This document shows positions 7,094 to 15,820 of a DNA stretch of 41,161 nucleotides, piece after piece (positions within the stretch are counted from its first letter, which is position 1; each line of letters begins with the position of its first letter). The notes below the pieces were generated by a model that saw nothing but the letters and a program-made list of their open reading frames with translations, searched no databases and was not told the DNA's origin. Source of the DNA: Methylobacter psychrophilus (GTDB lineage: Bacteria; Pseudomonadota; Gammaproteobacteria; Methylococcales; Methylomonadaceae); assembly GCF_025583945.1 (NCBI RefSeq), contig NZ_JAOEGU010000035.1, forward strand, positions 1 through 41,161. Direction: 5' to 3'. The position numbers were made by a program, and so were the translations under genes.

Positions 7094-9049
7094 TCAAAAA
7101 TCGGAGAGTGTTTTTGGTGGGATGGCGGCTCTTAAGGCATTTAAAACAGCCAGCACATCAATAACTTCCTGGGTTACGGCTCCTGCTACCGGCGACAGAT
7201 AACCCAAGCCGGCAAAACCCATACCGATCAAGCTTAGCGCCATACCACCTACCGCGCTTTGCAAGGCAATTTTACGCATTCGCTCACCGATATGAAACAG
7301 CTCATCGACTTTTAACAACGAGCTATCCATAATCACTGCATCTGCTGATTCGCCGGTAATATCACTGTTTTGACCAAAGGCTATACCAATAGTCGCGGCG
7401 GTTAAGGAAGGGGCATCATTGATACCATCACCCAGAAATATGGTTTTTGCCATTTTTGTTTCTTTGCGTACCAATTCCAGTTTCTGTTCAGGGCTTTGGC
7501 TAAAGTAAACATGTTTAATGCCAACTTGTTCTGCCAGATAACGCACTTCGGATTCCCTGTCACCGGACACCAGCATCACCCGTTCAAACAAGTGATTAGG
7601 TTGCAAGTGATTGATAAAGGAAGAGCTGTCAGTGCGAACTTCATCACGAAATTGCAGCGTTCCGGCATAATACCCATTAATTAGTACAACACATTCAAGG
7701 CCTCCTGACAGGGGCGGCAATTCTTCAGTGCCAGTCAATGCTGTTTCAATAAAATTTTTACGGCTGGTTATTTGTATCTGTTTACCCATTACGGTGCCGG
7801 TAAGGCCTTTACCGGGTAATTCGGCGATATTGGTTACCGTTAATAAAGATAATCCAGCTTTTTCTGCGGCTTTAATAATTGCACCGGAAAGTGGATGTTT
7901 TGAATAACGCTCCAGACTGGCTGTTAGGGTTAATACGTCTTGCTCAGTCTGGTTTTTTCCGGGTATCAAGCCCGTTAATGAGGGGCGACCATAAGTTAGC
8001 GTGCCGGTTTTATCAAAAATTGCAGTGCGGCAGGTACCTATCGTTTCCAGAATAGCCGGATTTTTGATGATAATTTCCCGTCTGGCTGCCAGCGAAATTG
8101 AGCTGATAATGGTAACGGGTATGCCAATTAATAAAGGGCAGGGCGTGGCAACAACCAGTACGGCCAGAAAACGAACGACATCGTCACTGATTAGCCAGGC
8201 AGTTAGGGCAATGAGTACCGCTAATGGCGTATATAACGCACCCAGTTGATCGCCCAGTCGTCTGATGTTGGGACGATATTGCTCGGAAGAGCGCATAACT
8301 TCCATGATTTTTGCATAACGGGAATCAACAGAAAGTTTGTCGGCACGAATAGTTAAGGCCGAATCACCGTTAATCGCGCCGGATATGACCAGTGAACCTA
8401 TGGTTTTCGACATCATATAAGGCTCGCCGGTTAAATAGGATTCATCCATTGTGCCGGTTCCTTCCAGAACGGTACCGTCAACGGGACAAATTTCATGAGG
8501 GAGGACCAACAAGATATCGTTGATAGTTACCTGTTCTGTAGTAATGTCGGTTAGCGTATCAGCTGATTTTTTATGTGCCACTGACGGCATACGCTTGGAC
8601 AGCGCTTCAAGTACTGAAGACGCTTTACGAACGGCATAGTGTTCGAGGGCCGCACCACCCGAGAGCATTAATACCACCAGACTTCCGGCCAGATATTCAT
8701 CCAGTAAAATTGCCGTGACGATGGATATTCCTGCCAGTAAATCGGCACCAAAATCGCCGTGACATAGTTTTATGATGAGCTGATAAAGTAAAGGCATACC
8801 ACCCAGTAGCAAAACCGCCAACAGCGGTAGTTGTACCAGTACAGTAGAAAAGGTTGTCTGTCCCTGATAGAGGGAGGCAATTGCTGACGTTAAGGCAGTA
8901 TTGATGGACAGTGTATAAACGTCATGACCTGTATCAAGCCCATACCTTAGTATCAGATAACAACTAATACCGAGTATGCTCAAAATGGCAATGCCATTTT
9001 CATACTTTGAAGTGGCTACAACTTGCTGCTCTTTATTGGCGGTGGTCAT
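7094..9049 (-). CDS. P1B-type heavy-metal-translocating ATPase without N-terminal metal-binding domain
   Basis: A 651-aa inner-membrane cation pump. The N terminus goes straight into membrane segments with no HMA CxxC domain. The actuator motif TGEP is at 207-210. The transmembrane metal motif reads TPCPL (302-306), where copper pumps have CPC. The phosphorylation site DKTGTLTYG has Asp346, the P1B signature HP is at 385-386, and GDGINDAP is at 540-547. The C terminus ([21 protein letters not shown]) carries the last membrane helix with possible metal-ligand acid residues. The HP dipeptide makes a P1B pump secure; the substrate (Zn, Cd, Co, Fe or Mn) cannot be assigned from TPC. The gene is monocistronic, with the start near 9049. 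No metal regulator gene is adjacent. Confidence 0.88.
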   Translation of the reverse strand: MTTANKEQQVVATSKYENGIAILSILGISCYLILRYGLDTGHDVYTLSINTALTSAIASLYQGQTTFSTVLVQLPLLAVLLLGGMPLLYQLIIKLCHGDFGADLLAGISIVTAILLDEYLAGSLVVLMLSGGAALEHYAVRKASSVLEALSKRMPSVAHKKSADTLTDITTEQVTINDILLVLPHEICPVDGTVLEGTGTMDESYLTGEPYMMSKTIGSLVISGAINGDSALTIRADKLSVDSRYAKIMEVMRSSEQYRPNIRRLGDQLGALYTPLAVLIALTAWLISDDVVRFLAVLVVATPCPLLIGIPVTIISSISLAARREIIIKNPAILETIGTCRTAIFDKTGTLTYGRPSLTGLIPGKNQTEQDVLTLTASLERYSKHPLSGAIIKAAEKAGLSLLTVTNIAELPGKGLTGTVMGKQIQITSRKNFIETALTGTEELPPLSGGLECVVLINGYYAGTLQFRDEVRTDSSSFINHLQPNHLFERVMLVSGDRESEVRYLAEQVGIKHVYFSQSPEQKLELVRKETKMAKTIFLGDGINDAPSLTAATIGIAFGQNSDITGESADAVIMDSSLLKVDELFHIGERMRKIALQSAVGGMALSLIGMGFAGLGYLSPVAGAVTQEVIDVLAVLNALRAAIPPKTLSDF

Positions 9050-9192
9050 GTTTTTTGTAGTGTTGGGTTAGCATAGCCAATACTCAAGATGGTGATTGCA
9101 GAATTTATTTTATGTCGCTAAAGGCTGCATGGTCCTGATCCAGAAAAAAGCAGTATAACAGGTCAATTCAATGCAATGCAGATCGACACGAC

Positions 9193-9759
9193 TTATTTTT
9201 CTGCAGGTTTTTTAAGGCCGTTCCACATCGCTTTTGCCAGATTTTCGTGGTGTATAACACTTTCAGCGATTACCCCGACAATATGTACAATCACCAAGAA
9301 TAGGGTCAAATTGGCAAAGAACTCATGAGTCTCTTCCCATAAATCTTCCCTACTTGAGTCTATAATGCCGGCTAATGGTCCTGCACCCTGATCTGCACCA
9401 TAAACAGCAAATCCTGTGATGGAAGTCAGTAACAGACTAACGAGTAACAACATAATCATGGCAGCACCGGCAGGGTTGTGGCCAAGAAAACGTTGAGCAT
9501 TTAAGGAAATCAGGTCTTTGATATAGGCAATTGATTGAATCGGGCTACATAAAAAATTTGAGAATCTGGCATAGTCATTGCCAATAAATCCCCAGATTAA
9601 CCTAAACACCAGTAAACCAAATATCAGATAACCCGCCCAAACATGAATTGTTAATAAATCATCTTCAGTCAGGTAAGCGATAATGAATCCGGCAACCAGT
9701 AGCCAGTGAAAAATTCTAAGTGGAAGATCCCATACTTTAACAAGTTGTTGTGACTTCAT
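9193..9759 (-). CDS. Cytochrome b561 / Ni-hydrogenase b-type membrane cytochrome
   Basis: A 188-aa four-helix membrane cytochrome b. Helices lie at about residues 15-32, 38-58, 98-120 and 146-168. Candidate heme axial histidines are His18 (RIFHWLL), His39 (TIHVWAGY), His145 (ETHEFF) and His159 (IVHIVGV), the pattern of the bacterial b561/HyaC family. The WDLPLRIFHW opening is characteristic. Such proteins transfer electrons between quinol and a periplasmic partner; no partner such as a diheme cytochrome c or hydrogenase gene is adjacent, so the redox chain is unknown. GGAG lies 6 bases before the ATG at 9759. Transcribed in the same direction as the P-type ATPase, 140 bp upstream of it. Confidence 0.88.
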   Translation of the reverse strand: MKSQQLVKVWDLPLRIFHWLLVAGFIIAYLTEDDLLTIHVWAGYLIFGLLVFRLIWGFIGNDYARFSNFLCSPIQSIAYIKDLISLNAQRFLGHNPAGAAMIMLLLVSLLLTSITGFAVYGADQGAGPLAGIIDSSREDLWEETHEFFANLTLFLVIVHIVGVIAESVIHHENLAKAMWNGLKKPAEK

Positions 9760-9915
9760 TTCATACTCCTTAGATCTAGGGGGTATTGCTACGCTATCGT
9801 ATAAATTGTCGTTGGTCAGGGGGTGGGTAGTAGAGCTAATTACCTTAAACCGGCTGGTTGTAGACTATCGAACCAGTTACCAGGATAAGGTAATTTATTT
9901 GCCAATGATGACTAT

Positions 9916-10842
9916 TTATTTGGGTTCCGACAAGTCTAAAAAATGTTCAGGTTTTTTATCAGTCGATGGTGATTTTGAACCATCTGATTTATTACTGCCG
10001 TCACCACTGTTATTGCCAGGAGTTGCATTTGAAGATCCTTTTCCATTAGTTGTACCGCCACTGGTTCCGGATTCAAAGTTATCATCAAACAGATCGGGAT
10101 CAGTGTCTTCAGGAGGATTACCATCATGAATAAGATAATCACGATTTTGTTCATATGAGTTTTTAATAAAGTCGTAACGATCGACCGCACCTTCATCAAG
10201 TATTTTTTCAGTGGTCATCAAATTTGCGCGTTTATCAGTCACATCAACGACTTTGGCACCTGCTGTTGCTGCGGTTGCCGCAGCGCCGCCAAATATAGAA
10301 ACATAAGTCAATGGGTTAAATAACGCATCGCCGACCAGTCCAATCGTATCTCTTGGTGAGCTTGGCCCAAAGAGTGGTAATACCAGATAGTTGCCTGATG
10401 GAACCCCCCAGAATCCTAAGGTCTGCCCGAAGTCTTCTTTATGTTTAGGCAAATCAATCATGGTTGCTACGTCAACAAAACCGGCAACACCTGCTGTTGT
10501 GTTAATCAGGAAACGACTTGCATCCATGCCACTTTGTGCCATTTTAAATTGCAATACATCGTTGATGGTTACGCCAATATCGTTAATATTACTGAAAAAA
10601 TTGGTTACACCTTCATCAACAAAATCGGGTGTTATCCATTGATAGCCTTTTGCTAATGGTTTTACAATAGCTTTGTCGAGATTGTCATTGAATGATTGAG
10701 TACCCTTGTTCCAGCCTACCCAAGGATCATTCTGTTCAGGTTCGACAGCCGTTGGCGTTGATGCACAACCTGCCAAGGTAACCGAAATGATCAAGCTACT
10801 CAATAATAGCGGTTTATGGATAGTGGTTTTTTTTGTACTCAT
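9916..10842 (-). CDS. mlaA: MlaA (VacJ) outer-membrane lipoprotein
   Basis: A 308-aa lipoprotein of the Mla pathway, which removes misplaced phospholipids from the outer leaflet and passes them toward MlaC and the inner-membrane MlaFEDB complex. The lipobox LAGC places the acylated cysteine at residue 26. The MlaA domain (about 38-235) shows DPWVGWNKGTQSFND, NFFSNINDIGVTINDVLQ, the RFLINTTAGVAGFVDVA segment, and GFWGVPSGNYLVLPLFGPSSPRDTIG. The C-terminal 60 or so residues are an unusual Gly/Ser/Asn/Asp-rich low-complexity tail, longer than in E. coli MlaA. The other mla genes are not in the window. Confidence 0.92.
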   Translation of the reverse strand: MSTKKTTIHKPLLLSSLIISVTLAGCASTPTAVEPEQNDPWVGWNKGTQSFNDNLDKAIVKPLAKGYQWITPDFVDEGVTNFFSNINDIGVTINDVLQFKMAQSGMDASRFLINTTAGVAGFVDVATMIDLPKHKEDFGQTLGFWGVPSGNYLVLPLFGPSSPRDTIGLVGDALFNPLTYVSIFGGAAATAATAGAKVVDVTDKRANLMTTEKILDEGAVDRYDFIKNSYEQNRDYLIHDGNPPEDTDPDLFDDNFESGTSGGTTNGKGSSNATPGNNSGDGSNKSDGSKSPSTDKKPEHFLDLSEPK

Positions 10843-11147
10843 GATTAATCTTTTCCTGGATGGTTAGTATTGTTGCTATGTAGCATTACCCGATGACGCT
10901 CATCATTTTATTCTTTTTTTTTAGTGGATACACTCTAATATAACCTGTCATGGTACCGGTTTTACGAGCCCGTCAATTACATATTATCGGAAAATAAATG
11001 AACATATTTAACGCTAAATAACGGCTTATATCAATTTCTTTTATTTTTCTGAGGTATTGAAAATTTGTCAGCATAAATAACATTAAAATAAGTAAAGTCT
11101 TAATTACAAGCTATCGTACATTATGATGGCACAGTCGGAGACTTATT

Positions 11148-11225
11148 ATGTTCAATCAAGGGCTTAATTTTTACTTTTATTGGTTTGACTATTACAATAC
11201 TTCAGGTGGTAGGTTATTGAAATAA
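11148..11225 (+). CDS. Candidate 25-aa peptide, very low confidence
   Basis: An ATG with GGAG 7 bases upstream opens a 25-codon frame rich in aromatic residues (FNQGLNFYFYWFDYY) ending GGRLLK. Nine of 25 residues are Phe, Tyr or Trp. I know of no family. In AT-rich DNA such frames arise by chance; the good Shine-Dalgarno spacing is the only reason to list it. Confidence 0.2.
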   Translation: MFNQGLNFYFYWFDYYNTSGGRLLK

Positions 11226-11531
11226 TATGGTTTTTGATAAATCATCTCAAAAATTCGATTATCATTACTAATAAATAACTTTTTAATTTTCAATTGGTTA
11301 ATATTTAATGCAATACTGTATTTTGCATGATTTTGATTTAATTCTCCACAAGCCTTGTTATTCGTGAAGTACTAATTATAAAAGCTATCCGAAGTATTGT
11401 TCATGAGAATCTTCTCGTAAATTGGTCATCAATGAGATTCAAAATACTATTTTCTATCACTTGATGCAGATTCTATACACGAGACCGAACTTAGTCTGTG
11501 CGGTAACGAACTGATTAGAAATGAGTTCACG

Positions 11532-11642
11532 ATGCGCATTACGATAGTTGATATGGCTATCACTAAACCGGGCACATATGTCAGCAAGAATCTTTCTTCT
11601 TTTTTTACCGGCTTGTTGTATATTGATTTGTATTTGAAATAA
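11532..11642 (+). CDS. Candidate 36-aa peptide, very low confidence
   Basis: A 36-codon frame beginning MRITIVDMAITKPGTYVSKN with a hydrophobic C-terminal half (FFTGLLYIDLYL). The composition is protein-like, but the ribosome-binding site is weak and no family is recognised. It ends 75 bp before the membrane-protein gene at 11718. Confidence 0.2.
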   Translation: MRITIVDMAITKPGTYVSKNLSSFFTGLLYIDLYLK

Positions 11643-11717
11643 CTCAGTTTATAAATGTGACAACGGGTGAACGCTATTTTTTAAGGGTATTTTTTTTATG
11701 GATATTAACTGACCGCC

Positions 11718-12224
11718 ATGCCGATTTTTATTGTTTTTAGCCTTACACTTTGTTTCTTGGTACAAATTTCCAGTCCATTACAAGCCATGCTGGCAGAACA
11801 GTTGTTGACTTATAGTAGTTTAGCGATCGCTGTTATCAGTATTTTAACCAGTATGATTAAAAAAATATCGGTCATAATTTGCTACGATATTTTTTCCAGC
11901 AGTATTTTGTTGGTTTGGTTTGGTTACTGGAAACCGTTGTTTAACAATGATTCACCGATATTTTTTTTCTATCCACTTTATTTTGCCTTGTTTGCTGCTT
12001 TTGTATCGTTATTTTTTATTAGCCAGCGGCATAAAATTGATGAGGAAAGTTTTGGTTTTATGTTGTCCCTTGCTAAAAGAAGCTTAATTCAGCCTTGGGT
12101 TATAATGACTTTTGTTTTAGGCAGTCTGGCGTTGCCCGAAAACTTCACGTTATACCCTGTCCTGATGACAATTTTGATACTAAGATTTACTTTGGCGAGT
12201 TGCCTGGAAGGCAGAGACCAGTAA
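11718..12224 (+). CDS. Integral membrane protein of unknown function
   Basis: The 168-aa protein is not recognised. It has about five hydrophobic segments: residues 3-24, 28-48, 52-70, 80-104 and 125-160. There are few charged residues except the short loop SQRHKIDEES (about 102-112). Frequent Phe, Ile and Leu suggest an inner-membrane protein. It is transcribed toward the carboxypeptidase gene, and a perfect hairpin lies between the two stop codons. No clear Shine-Dalgarno precedes the ATG. Confidence 0.7.
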   Translation: MPIFIVFSLTLCFLVQISSPLQAMLAEQLLTYSSLAIAVISILTSMIKKISVIICYDIFSSSILLVWFGYWKPLFNNDSPIFFFYPLYFALFAAFVSLFFISQRHKIDEESFGFMLSLAKRSLIQPWVIMTFVLGSLALPENFTLYPVLMTILILRFTLASCLEGRDQ

Positions 12225-12264
12225 GGGATTTAGTATTTTTAGGCTAATGATTACATGATTTATA

Positions 12265-12300
12265 AACGTACATAAAATAAGTTGATATTTTATGTACGTT
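12265..12300. terminator. Perfect 15-bp hairpin between convergent genes
   Basis: The arms AACGTACATAAAATA and their exact complement flank a 6-nt loop (AGTTGA). The hairpin lies between the stops of the convergent genes at 12224 and 12338, suggesting a bidirectional terminator. The stem is AT-rich, and no long T run follows on the plus strand, so it may instead protect mRNA 3' ends. Confidence 0.6.
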
Positions 12301-12337
12301 GTCTGGCGGTATGCGCTTAGGTTGTTTTAGATGATAT

Positions 12338-13426
12338 CTATCGATGATAGCGGGTTTTGCTGGATTTAGGCTTGGCTTTACTGACAGTTTTCTTGCTCTT
12401 GATAACGACTTTTTTGTGACTGACAACTTTACTTTTACTGCTAACCTTGGTTTTCTTAAAATTTTTGCGATTGCCAGTGTGTCGACTCTGACTAATGTAT
12501 GTCGGTTTAAGGTTATTATCGTTGGAACCTATGGCGGTAGGTGCCATATTTCCGCAACCCAGTTGATAGGGCGGTGTGCCTGCTGAGTTGCTTACCATGG
12601 TAGTGATGTTTTTGGCGGGATAAGGGGTAAATTTATTGGCAAAACCATTATTCATCATGCTGATCATTAACTGATAACGTTCTGCACTGGTCATTCCACC
12701 CAATATTACCCCGATCAGATGTTTGCCATTTTGACTGGCGGCAGAAATAAGATTGTAACCAGAGCCACAGGTGAAACCGGTTTTCATACCTTCAGCGCCC
12801 GGATAACTGGCGGTAAATTTGTTGATTCCGCGTAGTTCACGGCCCTTAAAATTAAAGCTGTGTGCAGCAAAATAAGGGTAATAGTTAGGGAAGTTTCGTT
12901 GTGTCTTCCATGCCAGTATAGCCATATCACGTGAAGTTGTGACTTGCCATTGGTGGGGAAGGCCTGTTGCATTCATAAAATGGGTATCGTACATCCCCAG
13001 ATTATGCGCTTTGGTAGTCATTTTAACGGCAAAGCTTTCTTCAGTACCGCCAATATGTTCCGCCAAAACGACAGAGGCATCGTTCGCCGAACGGGTGATA
13101 AGCGCTAAAATCGCTTCTTGAACCGTCAACGATTCACCTTGCCTCAATCCCAGTTTGCTGTTGGGTTGGCGTGAAGCATGATTGGATGTCGTTAAGGTAT
13201 CGTAAAGATGAATTTGACCTGCTTGTAACGCATCAAAGGTCATGTAAAGGGTCATCAGTTTGGTAAGTGAAGCCGGAAACCATGAGTGAGTTGCATTTTC
13301 TTCGTGCAATACGCTACCGTTATCCGCATCAATTATTATCGCAGCATGGCGTCCATAACTGGATGCCGGTAGCAATAATAACCAGACGGGCATCAAAATA
13401 AGTAGTATCGATTTCACAGTTTTCAT
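12338..13426 (-). CDS. Serine-type D-Ala-D-Ala carboxypeptidase (S11, PBP5/6-like) with basic tail
   Basis: A 362-aa periplasmic enzyme that trims the terminal D-Ala of peptidoglycan stem peptides. The signal peptide covers residues 1-25. The three penicillin-binding motifs are present: SLTK (Ser53, Lys56), SAN (113-115) and KTG (215-217). After the catalytic domain ends near residue 265, the usual PBP5 beta-sandwich and amphipathic anchor are missing. Instead there is a linker and a C-terminal tail of about 40 residues with many Lys and Ser (KKTKVSSKSKVVSHKKVVIK). Such a tail may bind anionic cell-wall polymers or DNA; that is inference. The gene is monocistronic, convergent with the membrane-protein gene. 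Confidence 0.9.
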   Translation of the reverse strand: MKTVKSILLILMPVWLLLLPASSYGRHAAIIIDADNGSVLHEENATHSWFPASLTKLMTLYMTFDALQAGQIHLYDTLTTSNHASRQPNSKLGLRQGESLTVQEAILALITRSANDASVVLAEHIGGTEESFAVKMTTKAHNLGMYDTHFMNATGLPHQWQVTTSRDMAILAWKTQRNFPNYYPYFAAHSFNFKGRELRGINKFTASYPGAEGMKTGFTCGSGYNLISAASQNGKHLIGVILGGMTSAERYQLMISMMNNGFANKFTPYPAKNITTMVSNSAGTPPYQLGCGNMAPTAIGSNDNNLKPTYISQSRHTGNRKNFKKTKVSSKSKVVSHKKVVIKSKKTVSKAKPKSSKTRYHR

Positions 13427-13723
13427 TTAAAAAGGGGGCCTCTAGTAGTTTATGGATTATGTATTTACTGGCTGTTGCAGAGTAAATTTAAGCTATACTT
13501 ATTTGGAATGGTTTGATTTGTTGAGAATTTATTAAATAATATAAACGATTACAGTGGGTTACCGGTTTTTAAGGCAATAAAAAACAATCGATAACCTAAA
13601 GCGAATAAAATCATTGTCCAATGAAGTCAAGATTCATTGATTACCGTAAGCCGGTATTCTATCAAACGATACGCAATGATAATATGGTATTTTGCTAATG
13701 ATTGGCACAATCATCTTGTTCCA

Positions 13724-14716
13724 TTAGTGGATAGTTAATTTCTTGCTACAATTGTAAGGAGATTCGCCGAGACATATTCCCCAAAAACTGCCAAAACCAC
13801 CTTCTTCACCGGCTTTCCAGTTTTCTGAAAATGCCTCAAATACCACGCCGGACCATTTTTTTTTGGCCAGTTTTTTAAATGTCGATTCAACGACCAAGGC
13901 TTGGTTTTTCTTGCCGGCTATACCGCAATGCTGTTTGGTTTTGTTATTGACTTCCGTGCCGCCTTCCGGACCATTCGGCCAGCCAAATTCAGTGATCATA
14001 ATTTCTTTTTCGGGATTTACCCGGCGAACGTCTTCAAGCCGTGCAATATGAAAATCAGCCGCTGTTTCTGCGCTGGTACAGGTATGGATGCCGGAATACT
14101 TATTTTCCCACCAAGGAAATATATTGATGCCTATCCAATCAACCTGTGCTGAAAAACTGGTCTGTCCGCACTCTAATGATCGATTGCACCATTCCCACCA
14201 GGTATCTATGGTAGTAATTGGCTGGCTTACACCGGCTTTGCGTAAAGCATCGATACAACGGGTTATTTCACCATCAAAAGCATAGGCATGACGGGTTCTT
14301 ACTTCAGAACCGCAGCTTAGTTTTATGATGGTTTTCGGGAAAGCTTTGGCAACTTCAATGCCTTTGGCAATGGATTGTGAATTAACAGTGAGGTCATCAT
14401 CTAGCCAGAGAATGGCAATGACTTTAATATCTCGAGCTTTCGCCGCTGTAAAAATAGTGTCCAGACCGTTTAGAACACCATAAGTCATGATGCAACGAAA
14501 AGGGGTTTGCTTAATTAATTTATCCAGTAATTCATTGATTAATTCTTTGGAAGGATGCTCACCATAATTGGGATTAAATTTTCCCACATAGGGACTGAAT
14601 GCAGCACATTGTAGTACCTCTTGCTGGGGATCTTTATTCTGCTTACTTGCCGATGCATTATGTCCATAGCTTAACAGCACGATATAAATCACAAACAATA
14701 AGAAATGCTTCATCAA
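13724..14716 (-). CDS. GH17-like beta-1,3-glucanase, secreted
   Basis: A 330-aa protein with a signal peptide (residues 1-23, cleavage near ASA). The rest is a TIM-barrel resembling bacterial glycoside hydrolase family 17 (exo-beta-1,3-glucanase-like): FSPYVGKFNPNYG, the strand IKVIAILWL, and the nucleophile motif ITEFGWP (Glu243). The acid/base motif, normally GNE, appears as CGSEV (Glu138), so Asn is replaced by Ser. Many cysteines (37, 75, 135, 154, 177, 183, 213, 263) suggest disulfides in the periplasm or outside. Likely substrate is a beta-1,3-glucan or osmoregulated periplasmic glucan; this is inferred from the family. No sugar-related neighbours. Confidence 0.8.
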   Translation of the reverse strand: MMKHFLLFVIYIVLLSYGHNASASKQNKDPQQEVLQCAAFSPYVGKFNPNYGEHPSKELINELLDKLIKQTPFRCIMTYGVLNGLDTIFTAAKARDIKVIAILWLDDDLTVNSQSIAKGIEVAKAFPKTIIKLSCGSEVRTRHAYAFDGEITRCIDALRKAGVSQPITTIDTWWEWCNRSLECGQTSFSAQVDWIGINIFPWWENKYSGIHTCTSAETAADFHIARLEDVRRVNPEKEIMITEFGWPNGPEGGTEVNNKTKQHCGIAGKKNQALVVESTFKKLAKKKWSGVVFEAFSENWKAGEEGGFGSFWGICLGESPYNCSKKLTIH

Positions 14717-15580
14717 ACCCTCATCAATAAATTAAATCATAGTGGACGCTCTGGTCGTTGCGTGACAATATGATAGGCGATTTTTATTTGCGGTCGTCAA
14801 TTTTATTAATACTGATGCATTTGATTCGTTTATTTATAGACAGATGAACATTTCGTTTTACTCTTTATCGGTAGCCTAAATACTTTATTATGCTTGACTT
14901 TGATTTGTGCACAGTAAAAATCAATCGCTTGAATGTCTTTCATTTAAGTTGTTGACAACTGCAGGATTACCAAGTGATAACCCGTAACTCATTGATAATT
15001 ATAATTGCCAACAGATTGTCGTATTTTTATACGATTTGACAAAATTGTAATAAAAACTGCACTTAAGAGTTAAATATAACAAGCTATACACAGAGTTATC
15101 CACAGGTTCTGTGGGTAACTGGTCTTAGCTTACTTCCGGTATTTTTCTCGTTGAATTTGCCAGCGTTAGCCTATTGGATTTTCAGTTAAATTTAGCAGCT
15201 ATTTTTTGTCATTGTCACGATTATTAGTCCCGGTAAGTATGCTTGATGTTTTCACTAAAAAATAATAACCAGAAAAATACTGAATATTTATAGACGCGGG
15301 ATGCTAAAATTAAACCATTAGCAATGGCTTGTTAAAGTCGATAAGTAGTTTTTTGTAGACTCTTTTTGATAAAAGCATCTCCGATATTGCCATGCGATCA
15401 AAATCCATAGTTTGAATAAAATGATAATTGACAGCCGAATAGCTACAAGGCCAGCGGCCAATGCAGGTAAATGGTTTTTTTGAGAAAAACTTCTAAACCT
15501 GCGTTTTTTAATATTTAAAACAGCAAACAAGATTGAGGTAAGAATGACATCAATCTGTGCCAACTTTATGAGGTAGTATC
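14717..15580. other. 864-bp AT-rich gene-free region
   Basis: No convincing gene is present. A TTG-started 81-codon frame on the minus strand (15318-15563) has a hydrophobic middle but no support and is not called. The notable content is a tight cluster of DnaA-box-like 9-mers near 15084-15118, described separately. The region lies between divergent GH17 (minus) and nqrM (plus). Confidence 0.6.
15084..15118. promoter_or_regulatory. Three clustered DnaA-box-like 9-mers
   Basis: TTATCCACA at 15096-15104 matches the strong DnaA box exactly. CTATACACA at 15084-15092 differs from TTWTNCACA at one position. TGTGGGTAA at 15110-15118 is an inverted site with one mismatch. The starts are 12 and 14 bases apart, in AT-rich DNA. 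This may be a DnaA-regulated or titration site. The genes that usually mark oriC (dnaA, dnaN, mnmG) are absent nearby, so an origin is not claimed. Confidence 0.45.
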
Positions 15581-15772
15581 ATGACTTATTTTTTAGTAAC
15601 TTTTGTAGTGATGTTAATCGTTATTGCCATTATGGCAATCGGTGTTATTTTTGGCAGACGCGCCATTAAAGGCTCATGTGGTGGCGGTATGAGCAAGGCA
15701 GAATGTGTTTGCGTAGAAAAATGTGATAAAAGAAAGAAGATGGATGCAGAGGCCCGTTTAACGCAAAGTTGA
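15581..15772 (+). CDS. nqrM: NqrM, Na+-NQR iron-centre maturation protein
   Basis: A 63-aa protein of the former DUF539 family. One N-terminal transmembrane helix (residues 3-24, MTYFLVTFVVMLIVIAIMAI) is followed by FGRRAIKGSCGGG and four cysteines at 33, 42, 44 and 48. In Vibrio, NqrM is needed to insert the iron into the NqrD/E site of the Na+-translocating NADH:quinone reductase, using its conserved cysteines. It is normally encoded after apbE in the nqr operon; here it is alone, before a CBS-domain protein, so the nqr genes must be elsewhere if the pump exists. Overlaps a weak minus-strand frame not called. Confidence 0.85.
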   Translation: MTYFLVTFVVMLIVIAIMAIGVIFGRRAIKGSCGGGMSKAECVCVEKCDKRKKMDAEARLTQS

Positions 15773-15820
15773 TTTACGCTTCAGCAGACCAATAATAAAA
15801 ATACTAATGAGGAATTTATT

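Larger units (their letters stand above)
10843..11717. other. 875-bp AT-rich gap, mostly non-coding
   Basis: The gap lies between divergent mlaA (minus) and the membrane-protein gene at 11718 (plus). No long reading frame, RNA gene or recognisable repeat is visible. Two very short frames with plausible starts (11148-11225 and 11532-11642) are listed separately as weak candidates. The mlaA promoter must lie near its 3' (10843) side. Confidence 0.6.

Noticed and set aside
15035-15066. Sigma70 promoter with TTGACA near 15035
   Set aside because: No acceptable -10 hexamer at 16-18 bases distance.
15060-15125. Chromosomal replication origin
   Set aside because: DnaA-like boxes are few, and none of the genes that normally flank oriC is nearby.
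15318-15563. 81-codon minus-strand frame with hydrophobic middle
   Set aside because: Starts with TTG, lacks a ribosome-binding site, and no family is recognised; it lies opposite the nqrM leader.
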